From Caballeronia sp. dw_276 (GTDB lineage Bacteria > Pseudomonadota > Gammaproteobacteria > Burkholderiales > Burkholderiaceae), in assembly GCF_018449635.1 (NCBI RefSeq), contig NZ_JAAVUV010000006.1:124001-188000 (forward strand): a stretch of 64,000 nucleotides of DNA, in the 5' to 3' direction. This document shows, in pieces, positions 1 to 8,712 of this stretch. The notes beneath the pieces are model-generated. The model searched no databases. It was not told the DNA's origin and saw nothing but the letters and a program-made list of their open reading frames with translations. Each line of letters opens with the position of its first letter. Position 1 is the first letter of the stretch. The position numbers and the translations under genes are program-made.

Positions 1-150
1 AACTTTTGAAGAGCCGCGGGATCATTGATTAGCATGAAATGTTTCTTTCCTCTGGTAATGTGAGCAATTGTTTGATGGTTTGCCGCCCCCGGACCAGAGG
101 CGGATAATTGAACTCTGACCATTCTTAAAGCGCACTGCGCCTCTATCGGA

Positions 151-1608
151 ATGAGCGAAAACAAGTCGTCAAACTCGGGCAAGCCCGAAAATACCGCGGG
201 TTCAATGGGCTCCGGTTCGCACTCAGGTGCGCATATCCCCAATCCCGATCCGGCCGTCCCGTCCGCGTCATCCCAAAAAACCACCGATGTCCCCGCGGCC
301 GCGCAGCCAGGCCCCGGTGCAAGCGCTGCGGAGCGGGCCTCGACGGATGCGCCATCGAGCGCATCGACCGTCGAACCCGTCGACGCAGCCAAAGCCCAGC
401 GCGACGATGCAGCCGAAGCTCGCAAGTCGGCGGCGAGCGCTACGTCCGCGCAAGAAAGTGCGGCCCATGCGCCATCCGCGAGCAAGCCGCTTGGTCTAAA
501 GCCGGGCTTGGCCGCGGAGATCGAGTCGGCGACCGAAGCGCAGGCGAGCCTCGCGGAAGAGGTCCAAACCGCGACCGAAGCGCAAGCCGCGGAAACCGTG
601 GAAATAAACACGGAAACCGTGACATCGCGCGCCAGTGCACTGCCTCCGGAATTCACGGCGGCGCCTGATTTCGGCACGTTCCATCCGCCGCCCATACCGC
701 CGGAAGCGCCTGGCGGCAAGCAAGCGCCGCCCGCTTATTTGCGACAGAGCGATTCCGCATGGTCGGTGTTCGGCCGCGTGATCAAGGCGCGTGCCCGGCA
801 GATCTTCGATCGCGCCGGACAGCGCATCACGCAACGAACACTGAAGATTGGTGTATCGGCGCGGATCTTCCACCCTGAACCGGGTGCCAAAGGCCTGCGC
901 GGCAAGACGCTTCAGTACCTGGAAGAATCGATTGCACACTGGGTGATGTCGCGCGACGTGCTCGTGTTCATGATCCCAACGGTCGGTCATCAGGGCATGC
1001 TGCATCCGAGCAACATCCGGCTGCGCGATTACGCCAAGCATCTCGATGGCCTGTTGCTTCAGGGCGGCGCGGATGTATCGCCGCAATCCTACGCGGAAGC
1101 GGCGACGCGCCACGAATGGCCCGGGGACCGTGTCCGCGACATGTATGAGCTTGAGCTGCTGCATGAGTTCATCGAGTCGGGCAAGCCGGTCCTCGGCGTA
1201 TGCCGCGGTTGTCAGCTCATCAACGTGGCGTTCGGCGGCACGCTGTATCAGGACATTGCCACCGACGTCCCGACGGCCGGCATCCACGTCAATGAGCAAT
1301 ACGACCAGCATCGTCATCCGATTCGTTTCCCCGATGGCTCGACGCTCGTCAACATGTTCCCCGGCCGCCGCGACGCGCTCGTCAATTCGATCCACCATCA
1401 GGCAGTCAAGACGATTGGCCGCGATCTGAACATCGAGGCGGTATCTGCGGCGGATGGCATTATCGAAGCCGTGCGTTACAGGAAGGCGCCGTTCGTGATG
1501 GGCGTGCAATGGCATCCGGAGTTTCATCGTGCGGGCGGCGACGAGTTGCTCGACTGCACGCCGCTGCTCGATACATTCCTGCGCGTGGCGCGCGAAACGC
1601 GCTTCTGA
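151..1608 (+). CDS. Class I glutamine amidotransferase, gamma-glutamyl-GABA hydrolase (PuuD-like, peptidase C26) with long N-terminal extension
   Basis: The protein has 485 residues. The C-terminal half (about 232-480) is a class I amidotransferase domain. The oxyanion-loop segment GGADVSPQSY is at about 305-314, the nucleophile elbow GVCRGCQ puts the catalytic Cys at 351, and QWHPEF gives His455 and Glu457. The family hydrolyses gamma-glutamyl amides such as gamma-glutamyl-GABA in putrescine breakdown. The Arg after the nucleophile (CRG) matches PuuD-type enzymes. PuuD is about 254 residues, so residues 1-230 are extra. They are rich in Ala, Ser, Pro and Glu, have imperfect TEAQA-type repeats at about 127-147, and are probably disordered. 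The substrate is inferred from family only. No putrescine genes lie next to it. A shorter protein starting near residue 200-230 cannot be excluded. Confidence 0.85.
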   Translation: MSENKSSNSGKPENTAGSMGSGSHSGAHIPNPDPAVPSASSQKTTDVPAAAQPGPGASAAERASTDAPSSASTVEPVDAAKAQRDDAAEARKSAASATSAQESAAHAPSASKPLGLKPGLAAEIESATEAQASLAEEVQTATEAQAAETVEINTETVTSRASALPPEFTAAPDFGTFHPPPIPPEAPGGKQAPPAYLRQSDSAWSVFGRVIKARARQIFDRAGQRITQRTLKIGVSARIFHPEPGAKGLRGKTLQYLEESIAHWVMSRDVLVFMIPTVGHQGMLHPSNIRLRDYAKHLDGLLLQGGADVSPQSYAEAATRHEWPGDRVRDMYELELLHEFIESGKPVLGVCRGCQLINVAFGGTLYQDIATDVPTAGIHVNEQYDQHRHPIRFPDGSTLVNMFPGRRDALVNSIHHQAVKTIGRDLNIEAVSAADGIIEAVRYRKAPFVMGVQWHPEFHRAGGDELLDCTPLLDTFLRVARETRF

Positions 1609-1640
1609 AGCTGCGTTCGGAACGAGCTATGCAAAACGAC

Positions 1641-1674
1641 AAAGGCCGCTTCAACGTCAGTTGAAGCGGCCTTT
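1641..1674. terminator. Bidirectional rho-independent terminator
   Basis: A perfect 14-bp inverted repeat (AAAGGCCGCTTCAA, 6-nt loop, mirror arm) lies between two convergent genes. It starts with A-tracts and ends with T-tracts, so it can serve both the amidotransferase gene and the DUF2968 gene. Confidence 0.9.
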
Positions 1675-1696
1675 GATTTGTTTGCGGCAATGAAAC

Positions 1697-2401
1697 TTAC
1701 TGCACGATTCCCGCTTCGTTCTGATCCTGAAGCTGCTTGACCTGCTGTTGCAGCGCGCGCAAACGGCGCTCGGCGTTGGATTTGTCGTTCTGCAACGCCA
1801 TGGATTCAGCCTGCATTTGCTGCTGCCGTTGCGACACTTCGCTTTCCTGTGCGCGGGCAATGGAAAGGTCCGCTGTCAGCCGCTGCGCCCGATCGTTCGA
1901 CACCGCGATCACGCGTTCCAGCAACGCCTTTTGCGCCTGCAGTTGCGTGCGCTGGATCTCGCCCTCGGCGAGCGAATAACTCTTCCGCGCGAACTGCGCA
2001 TAGACCGTTTCCGCGTGCATGTTGTCCTGCGACTTCACCACGCGCCAGAAATTCTTGTCCTGGAACAGCGCGACGTAATACACCATCTCTTGCGGATAGA
2101 AAAAAAGCGCCGCGCCATAGTTGCCGTTGTACGTGACGCGCAACTCGGTGAGCTGTTTCGCCTGAACCATCTGTCTGAGTTCCGATACGTTGCCCGCGGC
2201 CTGGCCGCTGGTCGTGCCGTCGCTGCCATCTTTGAAATCATCCATGGAGCCATAGGCGGGTACCGGACGGACGGGGTCGGCAAGACCCGTTGCTGAGAGC
2301 AGCGTGCCTACGGGCTGATAAGCATTGACGACGGTCGAGCCGAATCCGATGACAACAACAAACAATGCTTGCAGAAGGGTGGAGGTGGAACAGGACTTCA
2401 T
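1697..2401 (-). CDS. DUF2968 family exported protein with C-terminal coiled coil
   Basis: The 234-residue protein has a Sec signal peptide (a hydrophobic run at residues 8-24, with a cleavage-like VNA-Y site at about 27). A central globular part (about 75-145) contains the segment ELRVTYNGNYGAALFFYPQEM. The C-terminus (about 155-228) is rich in Gln, Glu, Arg and Leu and is predicted coiled coil. From memory this matches DUF2968, a Burkholderia-group family of unknown function. A periplasmic location is inferred. The ATG at 2401 begins a clean signal peptide. No biochemical role can be assigned. Confidence 0.75.
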   Translation of the reverse strand: MKSCSTSTLLQALFVVVIGFGSTVVNAYQPVGTLLSATGLADPVRPVPAYGSMDDFKDGSDGTTSGQAAGNVSELRQMVQAKQLTELRVTYNGNYGAALFFYPQEMVYYVALFQDKNFWRVVKSQDNMHAETVYAQFARKSYSLAEGEIQRTQLQAQKALLERVIAVSNDRAQRLTADLSIARAQESEVSQRQQQMQAESMALQNDKSNAERRLRALQQQVKQLQDQNEAGIVQ

Positions 2402-2501
2402 AGTGCGAGGCTTCTAGATTGATTGAGGGTCGATGCAAGGCGTGACGCATTCAAAACACGCCACGCCTTTGCCGCCACGAGACCGTCCGGTCGACGCGCG
2501 A

Positions 2502-3776
2502 TTACTTCAGGAATTGCGATCCCGGATCGGTGACACGGCGTTGGCTGAGATCGGAACTCCAGTTCGATGAATCGCCCGAACCCGAGCGCGAAGTTGCGCG
2601 AACGGTCTGGCGGGAGGCGCCGCTGTTGTCGTCGAGGACGGCTGAGTGCGCGAGCATGTTGTACATCTCGGCAACGCTAAGCGATGAACCCGACGAGGCC
2701 GTGCGCATATCGTCGCGCGGCTGGGAGCGGCGGCCTGGCGACGCAAGCGGCGCGTCGAATCCGCTGCTGCGATAAACCGGCGTGCCCTGATATTCGTGAC
2801 CATGGCGTCGTTGTACGACTTCGTAGCTGCGCGCCTCGCGGTTCGCGGCTGCAAAACGCTTGCCCTTGGCGTTGACCTTTACGCGGTCACGCTCCGGCGC
2901 TTGTGCAACAACTTGCGGTTTCGTTTGCGCGATAACCGGCGGCTTTGTTGTACGCGCCGTCGCCTTGCTGGCGCTGGCCGGCGTGGTGTTGCTGGCGACC
3001 ACAGTGGCGCGCGATGACGGCTTGGCGCTTGCATTCGAAACCATGCTTGCCGGCGCCGCAACCGCCGGCGCGGAAGGTGTCTGCAATGCAGGCAAAGCCG
3101 CGACCGCAACAGTCGAAGGCTTTGACGAAGCCACGGCGGCAGGTTGGGTAGAAGCTATAGCCGAAGTAGAGGCGGAAGAAGCACTAGAAGTAGCAGCCGG
3201 CGCAACTGCAGCGACAGACGGAGCCGCCGCAACCACCGCAGGCTTGGCCACGGGCGTTTCCTTCAACGCAACCACGGCCGGCTGTGCTTCCGGATTCTGA
3301 TGACCGATCCGTGTACCAAACAACGCCCACGCGATAAACGCAGCGCAAGCCAGTGCAATCGCGCCGCCGGCAACCTGTTTGCGACGATCGTTTGCAGGCG
3401 GAGTTCTGACCATGCGATCGTCCGGCGCGGTGAACGGCTCGAATGCGAACGGCGCGGGTTCCGGGGGCGGTGGTTCGGCTTGGAAGGACGCAGCGGCAAG
3501 GGTGTTCTGCTCGGTCTGCAGCATTTGGTCATTGCGTCTGAACTTGCCCCAGAGGCTTGCCGGCGTGTACGGAAAACGCTCGTTGGGAAGCGAGAGCGGA
3601 CTGACATAAGCCGTAAGAAATCGCGCCGCGTAAAACGGAATTTCGTATTCGGTCAAAGCCGGGCGCGCGCTCGTCAGCGTCCACTCTTCGCCATACACGG
3701 CGCTAGGCATACCGGCAAGCGGGTACAAAGTTGGCAGAAGAAGATCGCCTTGTACAACGACCAGAGGAGCATTCAT
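2502..3776 (-). CDS. Hypothetical single-pass membrane protein with Ala/Pro/Ser-rich periplasmic region
   Basis: I do not recognise a family. Of the 424 residues, about 1-95 form a compact hydrophobic/aromatic N-terminal segment, 96-130 are Pro-rich, and one transmembrane helix spans about 135-154 after an RRK positive cluster. About 160-300 are low-complexity Ala/Val/Ser/Pro/Thr and 300-424 are Arg/Ser-rich and polar. The positive cluster before the helix suggests N-in/C-out topology, with the low-complexity part reaching into the periplasm like a TonB- or SPOR-type linker, but I see no TonB or SPOR domain. It lies on the same strand as the DUF2968 gene, about 100 bp upstream of it. A two-gene envelope unit is possible but unproven. 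Confidence 0.6.
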   Translation of the reverse strand: MNAPLVVVQGDLLLPTLYPLAGMPSAVYGEEWTLTSARPALTEYEIPFYAARFLTAYVSPLSLPNERFPYTPASLWGKFRRNDQMLQTEQNTLAAASFQAEPPPPEPAPFAFEPFTAPDDRMVRTPPANDRRKQVAGGAIALACAAFIAWALFGTRIGHQNPEAQPAVVALKETPVAKPAVVAAAPSVAAVAPAATSSASSASTSAIASTQPAAVASSKPSTVAVAALPALQTPSAPAVAAPASMVSNASAKPSSRATVVASNTTPASASKATARTTKPPVIAQTKPQVVAQAPERDRVKVNAKGKRFAAANREARSYEVVQRRHGHEYQGTPVYRSSGFDAPLASPGRRSQPRDDMRTASSGSSLSVAEMYNMLAHSAVLDDNSGASRQTVRATSRSGSGDSSNWSSDLSQRRVTDPGSQFLK

Positions 3777-4132
3777 CTTTTTCTCATTTCCGAAAGCGGG
3801 CGTCAGGACTGCTCAACGAACTAACAAGCGGGGCAGCCGTGTGGACATCGCCCGGATGTTGCTGCCAAGGTGACAGATACTTCACCTTGCCGGACCCGCC
3901 ACAGAACAGCCCTCGATCATACCCAGCAGCGGCTTGGGCGTCGCTCAGAACCTTCTTAGTTCCGCCTTTGGAAGGCACTCGGAGTGAAAAAAAATCGCTG
4001 ATTGATACGGACGCAACGCACGTTTCAGCGGACCACGCCGAACCGATCCGGATGCTTAGTGCACCGTCCGGCGAGAGGCGTTGAGCGAGATTACGCCAGC
4101 GGTTCCGTGAAGGCAAAGCAAACCCCGAGGCA
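3777..4132. other. 356-bp intergenic region with one short hairpin
   Basis: No convincing gene. A reading frame on the minus strand crosses this stretch and the 3' end of the acetyltransferase gene, but it resembles no known family. A 7-8 bp hairpin (AAGGTGA 3867-3873, TCACCTT 3882-3888) lies about 90 bp upstream of the membrane-protein start on its template side. It could be a leader structure for that gene, but there is no T-tract. I see no clear promoter. Confidence 0.4.
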
Positions 4133-4675
4133 TCAGCCGATCGGACGGGTATAGCGCAGCGCAATGATATTGATGCCGCCCATCGTGTCATCTTCACGTC
4201 CCGCCAAACGCCATCCACGCGACTCATAGAACCCGATAGCCGCAACATTCGGTTCGAGCACATAGAGATGCAGGTTCTTCGCACCGCGGTCCGCCGCCCA
4301 TTTCGCGGCGGTTTCGAGCATCGCGGTGCCGAGACCCGTTCCCTTCGCTTCCGGCATGGCGTGCAAGTTATCGACCAGCACGCTGCCGGTTTCGTCGGGT
4401 GCGATCACGCATACGAACCCTGCCGCCTTCCCGTCGATGTACGCAATAAACACTTCGCCCGCGCCATCGGCGAGTTCGTCAAAACGCGTGCTCCAGTGCG
4501 CTGCGCGGTCGCCGGCCAGTTCGTCGTCGAGATACGTGTCCGGCAGGATTCCCCGATACGCTTTTGCCCAACTCCTTGCATGCATGTCGGCGATAAGCGC
4601 CGCTTCCTTTAATGTCGCCGGTTGCAAAACGAGCCCCGCCGGCGGTTGCGAATTTGTAGGCTTATAGATAGGCAT
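4133..4675 (-). CDS. GNAT family N-acetyltransferase
   Basis: The product is about 180 residues when started at the ATG at 4675. A TTG 11 codons upstream (4708) keeps the frame open but has no better ribosome site. The GNAT acetyl-CoA-binding segment AMPEAKGTGLGTAMLE (a Q/RxxGxG/A-type loop) lies in the middle, followed by the C-terminal NVAAIGFYESRGWRLAGRE strand-helix typical of the fold. The family moves acetyl from acetyl-CoA to an amine of a small molecule or protein. The sequence does not reveal the acceptor. The gene is transcribed away from the citrate symporter gene and I see no operon partner. Confidence 0.85.
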   Translation of the reverse strand: MPIYKPTNSQPPAGLVLQPATLKEAALIADMHARSWAKAYRGILPDTYLDDELAGDRAAHWSTRFDELADGAGEVFIAYIDGKAAGFVCVIAPDETGSVLVDNLHAMPEAKGTGLGTAMLETAAKWAADRGAKNLHLYVLEPNVAAIGFYESRGWRLAGREDDTMGGINIIALRYTRPIG

Positions 4676-5012
4676 ATGTAAGGCAAAGTTAAGCTGTTTT
4701 AGCGGCAAATACGCGAAGTTTGCATGGGCGCGTTTCGCGTTCGCGTTGTAATATTGGCGGCGTGTACAGTGCGCGAAATTTACAGGTTGATGTTCTGGTT
4801 AACCCTTATTCGTCACTATCTTTGTTGTTTTGCGTCATTTTGAGAAGTTTTTGCCGGTTTGCAACCGGCGAAGCTTACACAGGCATTCGGCGTTTTGCCA
4901 CCGCGCAACCCAAAGCCGGGTGCAATCAACTCCAGCGTTTCATGCCGCGTCGATCCATGCTCTTGGCGTGCGAATCGGCCGGCGTTTTCCGATACAAATC
5001 TTAGAGATAGTC
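4676..5012. other. 337-bp divergent intergenic region
   Basis: This lies between the acetyltransferase gene and citA and should hold both promoters. The citA frame stays open upstream to a start-like codon at 4830, but the added 61 residues do not resemble any MFS N-terminus and the CitA family starts near 5013. The sequence is less GC-rich than the neighbouring genes between about 4780 and 4860, which fits promoter DNA. I cannot define a -35/-10 pair with confidence. Confidence 0.4.
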
Positions 5013-6311
5013 ATGTCCACCCCTTCACATGCAACGCCCGTGAACGAGTCGAAGGCGAAGTCCGTATTTCGCGTCGTCAGCGGCAACTTCCTCGAAATGT
5101 ACGACTTCATGGTCTATGGCTACTACGCCTCGGCCATCGCGAAGACGTACTTTCCGAGCGGTAACGAATTTGCATCGCTGATGCTTGCGCTCTCGGTGTT
5201 CGGCGCCGGCTTCCTGATGCGGCCGATCGGCGCCATCGTGCTCGGCGCGTATATCGATCATCATGGCCGCCGGAAGGGCCTGATTCTCACGCTGACCATG
5301 ATGGCGATCGGCACGCTGCTGGTCGCGGTGATCCCGGGGTACGCGACCATTGGGGTGCTTGCCCCGATCATCGTTCTGGCCGGGCGCTTGCTGCAAGGCT
5401 TTTCGGCCGGCGTAGAGCTGGGAGGCGTGTCGGTGTATTTGTCCGAGATCGCGACCAAGGGCAACAAGGGTTTTTATTGCTCGTGGCAATCGGGCAGCCA
5501 GCAAGTCGCGGTGGTGTTCGCGGCGCTGATCGGCGTGGTCATGAGCCGGATCTTGCCGCCCGACCAGATGACGGCCTGGGGATGGCGTGTGCCGTTCATC
5601 ATCGGCTGCCTGATCGTGCCGTTCCTGTTCATCATCCGCCGTTCGTTGCAGGAAACCGATGAGTTCCTCGCGCGCAAACACCGGCCGTCGATGAGCGAGA
5701 TCATGAAGTCGATGGCGTCCAACTGGGGCATCGTGCTCGCGGGCATGGGCATGGTGATCATGACGACCGTGTCGTTCTACATGATCACCGCGTACACCCC
5801 GACGTTCGGCAAGGAAGTGCTCAAGCTTTCTTCCATCGACACCTTGGTGGTGACGGTGTTCGTTGGCTTGTCGAACCTCGTGTGGCTGCCGCTTTCAGGC
5901 GCGGTGTCGGACCGCGTCGGCCGCCGGCCGGTGCTGCTGTTCTTCACGGTCCTGACCATTCTTACGTCGTATCCGGCCGTGCAATGGCTCGTCGCCGATC
6001 CGTCGTTCCTGCGGCTGCTGGGCGTGGAATTGTGGCTTTCGTTCCTGTACGGCAGCTATAACGGCGCAATGGTGGTCGCGCTGACCGAAGTCATGCCGGT
6101 CGAAGTGCGCACGACAGGCTTCTCGCTTGCATATAGCCTTGCCACGACTATCGGCGGCTTCACGCCGGCAATCTCGACTTACCTGATCCACGCGACCGGC
6201 AACAAGGCGGCGCCGGGCGTATGGATGGGGCTCGCCGCCATCTGCGGGTTGATCGCGACGTTGGTCTTGTACCGGTCAACGGAAGCGCGGAATCAGTACA
6301 AGACGGCCTGA
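5013..6311 (+). CDS. citA: Citrate-proton symporter, MFS metabolite:H+ symporter family (CitA)
   Basis: The protein has 432 residues, against about 434 for enterobacterial CitA, and shares long stretches with it as I recall that sequence: [72 protein letters not shown] and [21 protein letters not shown]. These include the loop 2-3 MFS signature (DHHGRRKG) and its repeat in the second half (SDRVGRR). Twelve transmembrane helices are expected in the inner membrane, importing citrate or a related tricarboxylate with protons. The ATG at 5013 was chosen because the longer frame adds a non-homologous stretch. The gene stands alone with its own terminator. A tricarballylate transporter (TcuC) is the main alternative. 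Confidence 0.88.
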   Translation: MSTPSHATPVNESKAKSVFRVVSGNFLEMYDFMVYGYYASAIAKTYFPSGNEFASLMLALSVFGAGFLMRPIGAIVLGAYIDHHGRRKGLILTLTMMAIGTLLVAVIPGYATIGVLAPIIVLAGRLLQGFSAGVELGGVSVYLSEIATKGNKGFYCSWQSGSQQVAVVFAALIGVVMSRILPPDQMTAWGWRVPFIIGCLIVPFLFIIRRSLQETDEFLARKHRPSMSEIMKSMASNWGIVLAGMGMVIMTTVSFYMITAYTPTFGKEVLKLSSIDTLVVTVFVGLSNLVWLPLSGAVSDRVGRRPVLLFFTVLTILTSYPAVQWLVADPSFLRLLGVELWLSFLYGSYNGAMVVALTEVMPVEVRTTGFSLAYSLATTIGGFTPAISTYLIHATGNKAAPGVWMGLAAICGLIATLVLYRSTEARNQYKTA

Positions 6312-6339
6312 CGTTTCTTTGTTTGTGTCGTCAAAACGA

Positions 6340-6369
6340 AAAACCCCTCGCCGTGGCGAGGGGTTTTTT
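6340..6369 (+). terminator. Rho-independent terminator of citA
   Basis: A 13-bp perfect stem (AAAACCCCTCGCC / GGCGAGGGGTTTT) with a 2-nt GT apex (so the top pairs probably open) is followed by T residues. It lies 28 bp after the citA stop. The A-rich left arm also lets it serve the converging TPR gene. Confidence 0.92.
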
Positions 6370-6385
6370 GCATCTGAAGCTGGCG

Positions 6386-8242
6386 TCAGGATGATGCAGC
6401 AACATCCTTGACCACCCGTTCGATAACCTCATCCCAAGCGCCGGGTTTTGCCTGCCGGAACAAATGCGCTTTGGGATACCACGCGCTCGAAGGGGTATCG
6501 ATACCCCAGCGCCAGTCGGCGGCGAACGGCAGCATCAGCCACAGCGGTTTTCCGAGCGCGCCGGTCAGATGCGCTACGGCGGTATCGATGGAAACCACGC
6601 CGTCCAGACGGTCGATGATCGCGGCGGTATCGGCGAAATTTTCCAGCTTGTCTTCGAGCCGCTGGATGAAACGCGCGCGCGGATGGTTGTCGAGCAGGAC
6701 GCGCTCTTCCGCGGTGAGCGTGGGCTGCAGCACGATCCAGTCGATGCCTTCCAGCCTGAACAAAGGTTCCAGCACCGCGAGCGGCGCGGAACGCGTTTCG
6801 CCGGGCTGAATGCGCCCCGACCACGTGATGCCGAGCTTGCGCTTCGATTGGCCGCCGAGCGACCCGCGCCACTTCTTCCGATATGCCGCCGGCACCACGA
6901 GATACGGCGTGCGCGCTGGCACCATCTCCGTATTCGATACCCCGAGCGCCAGCGGCAAGCTGAGCAGGGGAATGAAGGCGTGGGCGTCGGAAGGTGGGGG
7001 TGTCGCCGTGCTTTTCAGCATGACGCCGGCCGCGTGCGCCGCCGGTTCGAGCAGCGCGACCAGCGCCGGCTGCACTTCCAGCACGATCTGGCCGACGAGC
7101 TTCGCGGCGAACGGCACGAACCGCACGAACTGCAAGGTATCGCCGAAACCTTGTTCCGAGCGTATCCAAAGTGTCTGGCGAGGCATGGGCGCGCCTTTCC
7201 AGACGGGGAGGGCCGGCGCCGGGACGCTGGTCGGCGCGCGCAGCCGCCATTCGTAAGCGCTCAAGCCGCGGGCGTAATCACCGAGCGAAAGCAGCGTCAG
7301 CGCCCGGTTGAGGTTCGCCGCGACGAGGCCGGGATCGAGGCGCAACGCCTGATCGAAGGCGCGCAGCGCCGGTTTATGCGCGCCGAGCGCGAGATGCGCA
7401 TTGCCGAGTCCGAGCCACGCCACGCCGTACTTCGGATCGAGCCCGACGGCGCGCTCGAATTGCGGCAAGGCGGCTTCATGCTCGCCGATGCCCGCAAGCG
7501 CGTGCCCGAGCCCGAAGTGCGCGGGCGCGAACTGCGGCTGCATCAGGAGCACTTTCCGCAGCACAGGGACGGCTTCGTACGGGCGGCCGGCGGCATCGAG
7601 GAGATTGCCCAGGTTGAAATGCGCCGCCACGTAGTTCGGCTCGGCGGCGATTGCTTCCCGGAATTGTTCGATGGCGCCATGGGTATCGCCAAGTGCATTG
7701 AGCGCCATGCCGAGGTTGTTGTGCGCGCCCGCGTGGCCCGGCCGGATCTGCAACGCGCGGCGAAACGCCTTCGCGCCTTCCTCGAAACGACGCATGCCGA
7801 GCAGCGCGTTGCCGAAATTGTTCCAGGTGGGGGCGTCGCCGGGTTGCAGGCGCAGGGCTTTTTCGAAGGCATCTGCGGCGTCTTCGTGGCGGCCCGCCGC
7901 CGCGTATGCGTTGCCCAGGTTGTATTGCGCGAGCGAAAAACCGGGCTCCAGATGCAGCGCGTTGCGAAACCGTTCGATGGCGTCATCGATCCGGCCAAGC
8001 GCCTTCAGCGCATTGCCAAGGTTCAGTTGCAGGGCCGGATCGGCCGGACGCAGATCCACCGCACGGCGCACCAGATCGGCCGCTTCCGCGTGCTGGCCTT
8101 GTTGGTGGCGCAGCACGCCGAGCAGATGAAGTGCGTCGACGTGAGAAGGCTCTGCGGCGAGCGCGGCCTGATAGTCGCGTTCCGCTTCGGTGAGGCGACC
8201 GTCGCGATGTGCCGCGAAGCCGCGCGCAAAAACTGTATCCAT
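6386..8242 (-). CDS. TPR-repeat protein with C-terminal GT9-like glycosyltransferase domain
   Basis: Started at the ATG at 8242 the protein has 618 residues. A GTG 36 nt upstream is the alternative. Residues about 1-340 are about ten tetratricopeptide repeats, visible as recurring xxWxxLGNAxxxxGxxxxAxxxFxxALxLxP patterns (for example LNLGNALKALGRIDDAIERF). The C-terminal 260 residues have a GT-B-like fold signature: LWIRSEQGFGDTLQFVRF resembles the N-terminal motif of heptosyltransferase-like GT9 enzymes, and VVSIDTAVAHLTGALGKPLWLMLP matches the nucleotide-sugar-binding end (D-T-A-x-x-H). This is the layout of bacterial OGT-like or TPR/GT9 proteins of unknown acceptor. It is probably cytoplasmic and stands alone. 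Confidence 0.8.
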   Translation of the reverse strand: MDTVFARGFAAHRDGRLTEAERDYQAALAAEPSHVDALHLLGVLRHQQGQHAEAADLVRRAVDLRPADPALQLNLGNALKALGRIDDAIERFRNALHLEPGFSLAQYNLGNAYAAAGRHEDAADAFEKALRLQPGDAPTWNNFGNALLGMRRFEEGAKAFRRALQIRPGHAGAHNNLGMALNALGDTHGAIEQFREAIAAEPNYVAAHFNLGNLLDAAGRPYEAVPVLRKVLLMQPQFAPAHFGLGHALAGIGEHEAALPQFERAVGLDPKYGVAWLGLGNAHLALGAHKPALRAFDQALRLDPGLVAANLNRALTLLSLGDYARGLSAYEWRLRAPTSVPAPALPVWKGAPMPRQTLWIRSEQGFGDTLQFVRFVPFAAKLVGQIVLEVQPALVALLEPAAHAAGVMLKSTATPPPSDAHAFIPLLSLPLALGVSNTEMVPARTPYLVVPAAYRKKWRGSLGGQSKRKLGITWSGRIQPGETRSAPLAVLEPLFRLEGIDWIVLQPTLTAEERVLLDNHPRARFIQRLEDKLENFADTAAIIDRLDGVVSIDTAVAHLTGALGKPLWLMLPFAADWRWGIDTPSSAWYPKAHLFRQAKPGAWDEVIERVVKDVAASS

Positions 8243-8306
8243 TGAGGGAAATCGAATGCGAACGCGCCATTTTCCCACACGTTCAACGCCGATCCCGATT
8301 TTTGCA

Positions 8307-8351
8307 TTGACGTCATGGGTGCTGTCTCAATAACATATGAACACCTGTTCA
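8307..8351 (+). promoter_or_regulatory. Promoter with SmtB/ArsR-type operator
   Basis: A -35 element TTGACG (8307-8312) and a -10 element TAACAT (8331-8336) are separated by 18 bp. Overlapping the expected transcription start is a perfect inverted repeat TGAACA-CC-TGTTCA (8338-8351), the core of operators used by SmtB/CzrA-type zinc sensors. It ends one base before the ArsR start codon, so binding would block RNA polymerase. It probably autoregulates the arsR-CDF pair. Confidence 0.8.
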
Positions 8352-8352
8352 A

Positions 8353-8712
8353 GTGTTGATTGGATCGATCTTGTCTTCCTCGTTGCTTCCAAACGATGTT
8401 TCAACCGACGAGCGTGTCGTTCCGCTCGCCGATCTGTTCCGCCTGCTTGGGGATCCAACGCGCCTGCGCATTGTGTTGACGTGCGTGGAACGGCGATCGT
8501 CGGTGGGCGCAATTGCCGAGTCGCTGGGTTTGTCGGCGTCGCTCGTCAGCCACCATTTGCGTTTGTTGCGGGCGGCGCGAATCGTGCGTGCCGAGCGCGA
8601 GGGTAAGCAGGTTTTCTATCTCGCCGCCGACAAACACATCAGCGGCATGCTGGCCGAACTGCTCGAGCATATCGCCGAGCCGCATGCCGACTTCAGACCG
8701 GACAATGAATAA
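8353..8712 (+). CDS. ArsR/SmtB family metal-sensing repressor (alpha5 zinc-site type)
   Basis: The 119-residue winged-helix protein has recognition segment VGAIAESLGLSASLVSHHLRLLRAARIVRAEREGKQVFYLAAD. Its C-terminal helix reads DKH...EH..E, exactly Asp-x-His-(10)-His-x-x-Glu, the alpha5 interfacial zinc site of SmtB (Asp104, His106, His117, Glu120). The alpha3N Cys pair of cadmium/lead/arsenic sensors is absent. It should therefore repress without metal and release DNA on zinc or cobalt. The GTG at 8353 is only about 10 nt from the predicted transcript start. In-frame TTG codons at 8371 and 8383 are alternatives. The stop codon is directly followed by the ATG of the CDF gene. Confidence 0.9.
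   Translation: MLIGSILSSSLLPNDVSTDERVVPLADLFRLLGDPTRLRIVLTCVERRSSVGAIAESLGLSASLVSHHLRLLRAARIVRAEREGKQVFYLAADKHISGMLAELLEHIAEPHADFRPDNE

Noticed and set aside
496-1527. Long open frame antisense to the amidotransferase gene
   Set aside because: High GC removes stop codons in this phase. It is Arg/His-rich with no domain, while the sense frame has a complete catalytic motif set.
3784-4284. Minus-strand frame across the intergenic gap and the GNAT 3' end
   Set aside because: Unlike any family, Arg/Ser-rich where it overlaps the GNAT gene, no ribosome site.
7250-8240. Periodic repeats that could suggest a CRISPR or tandem DNA repeat
   Set aside because: The period is about 102 bp and in frame, and encodes TPR units; there are no conserved spacers.
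6464-8245. 593-codon frame antisense to the TPR gene
   Set aside because: It is a mirror of the repetitive TPR codons, with an Arg/Gln/His-rich composition and no family motif.
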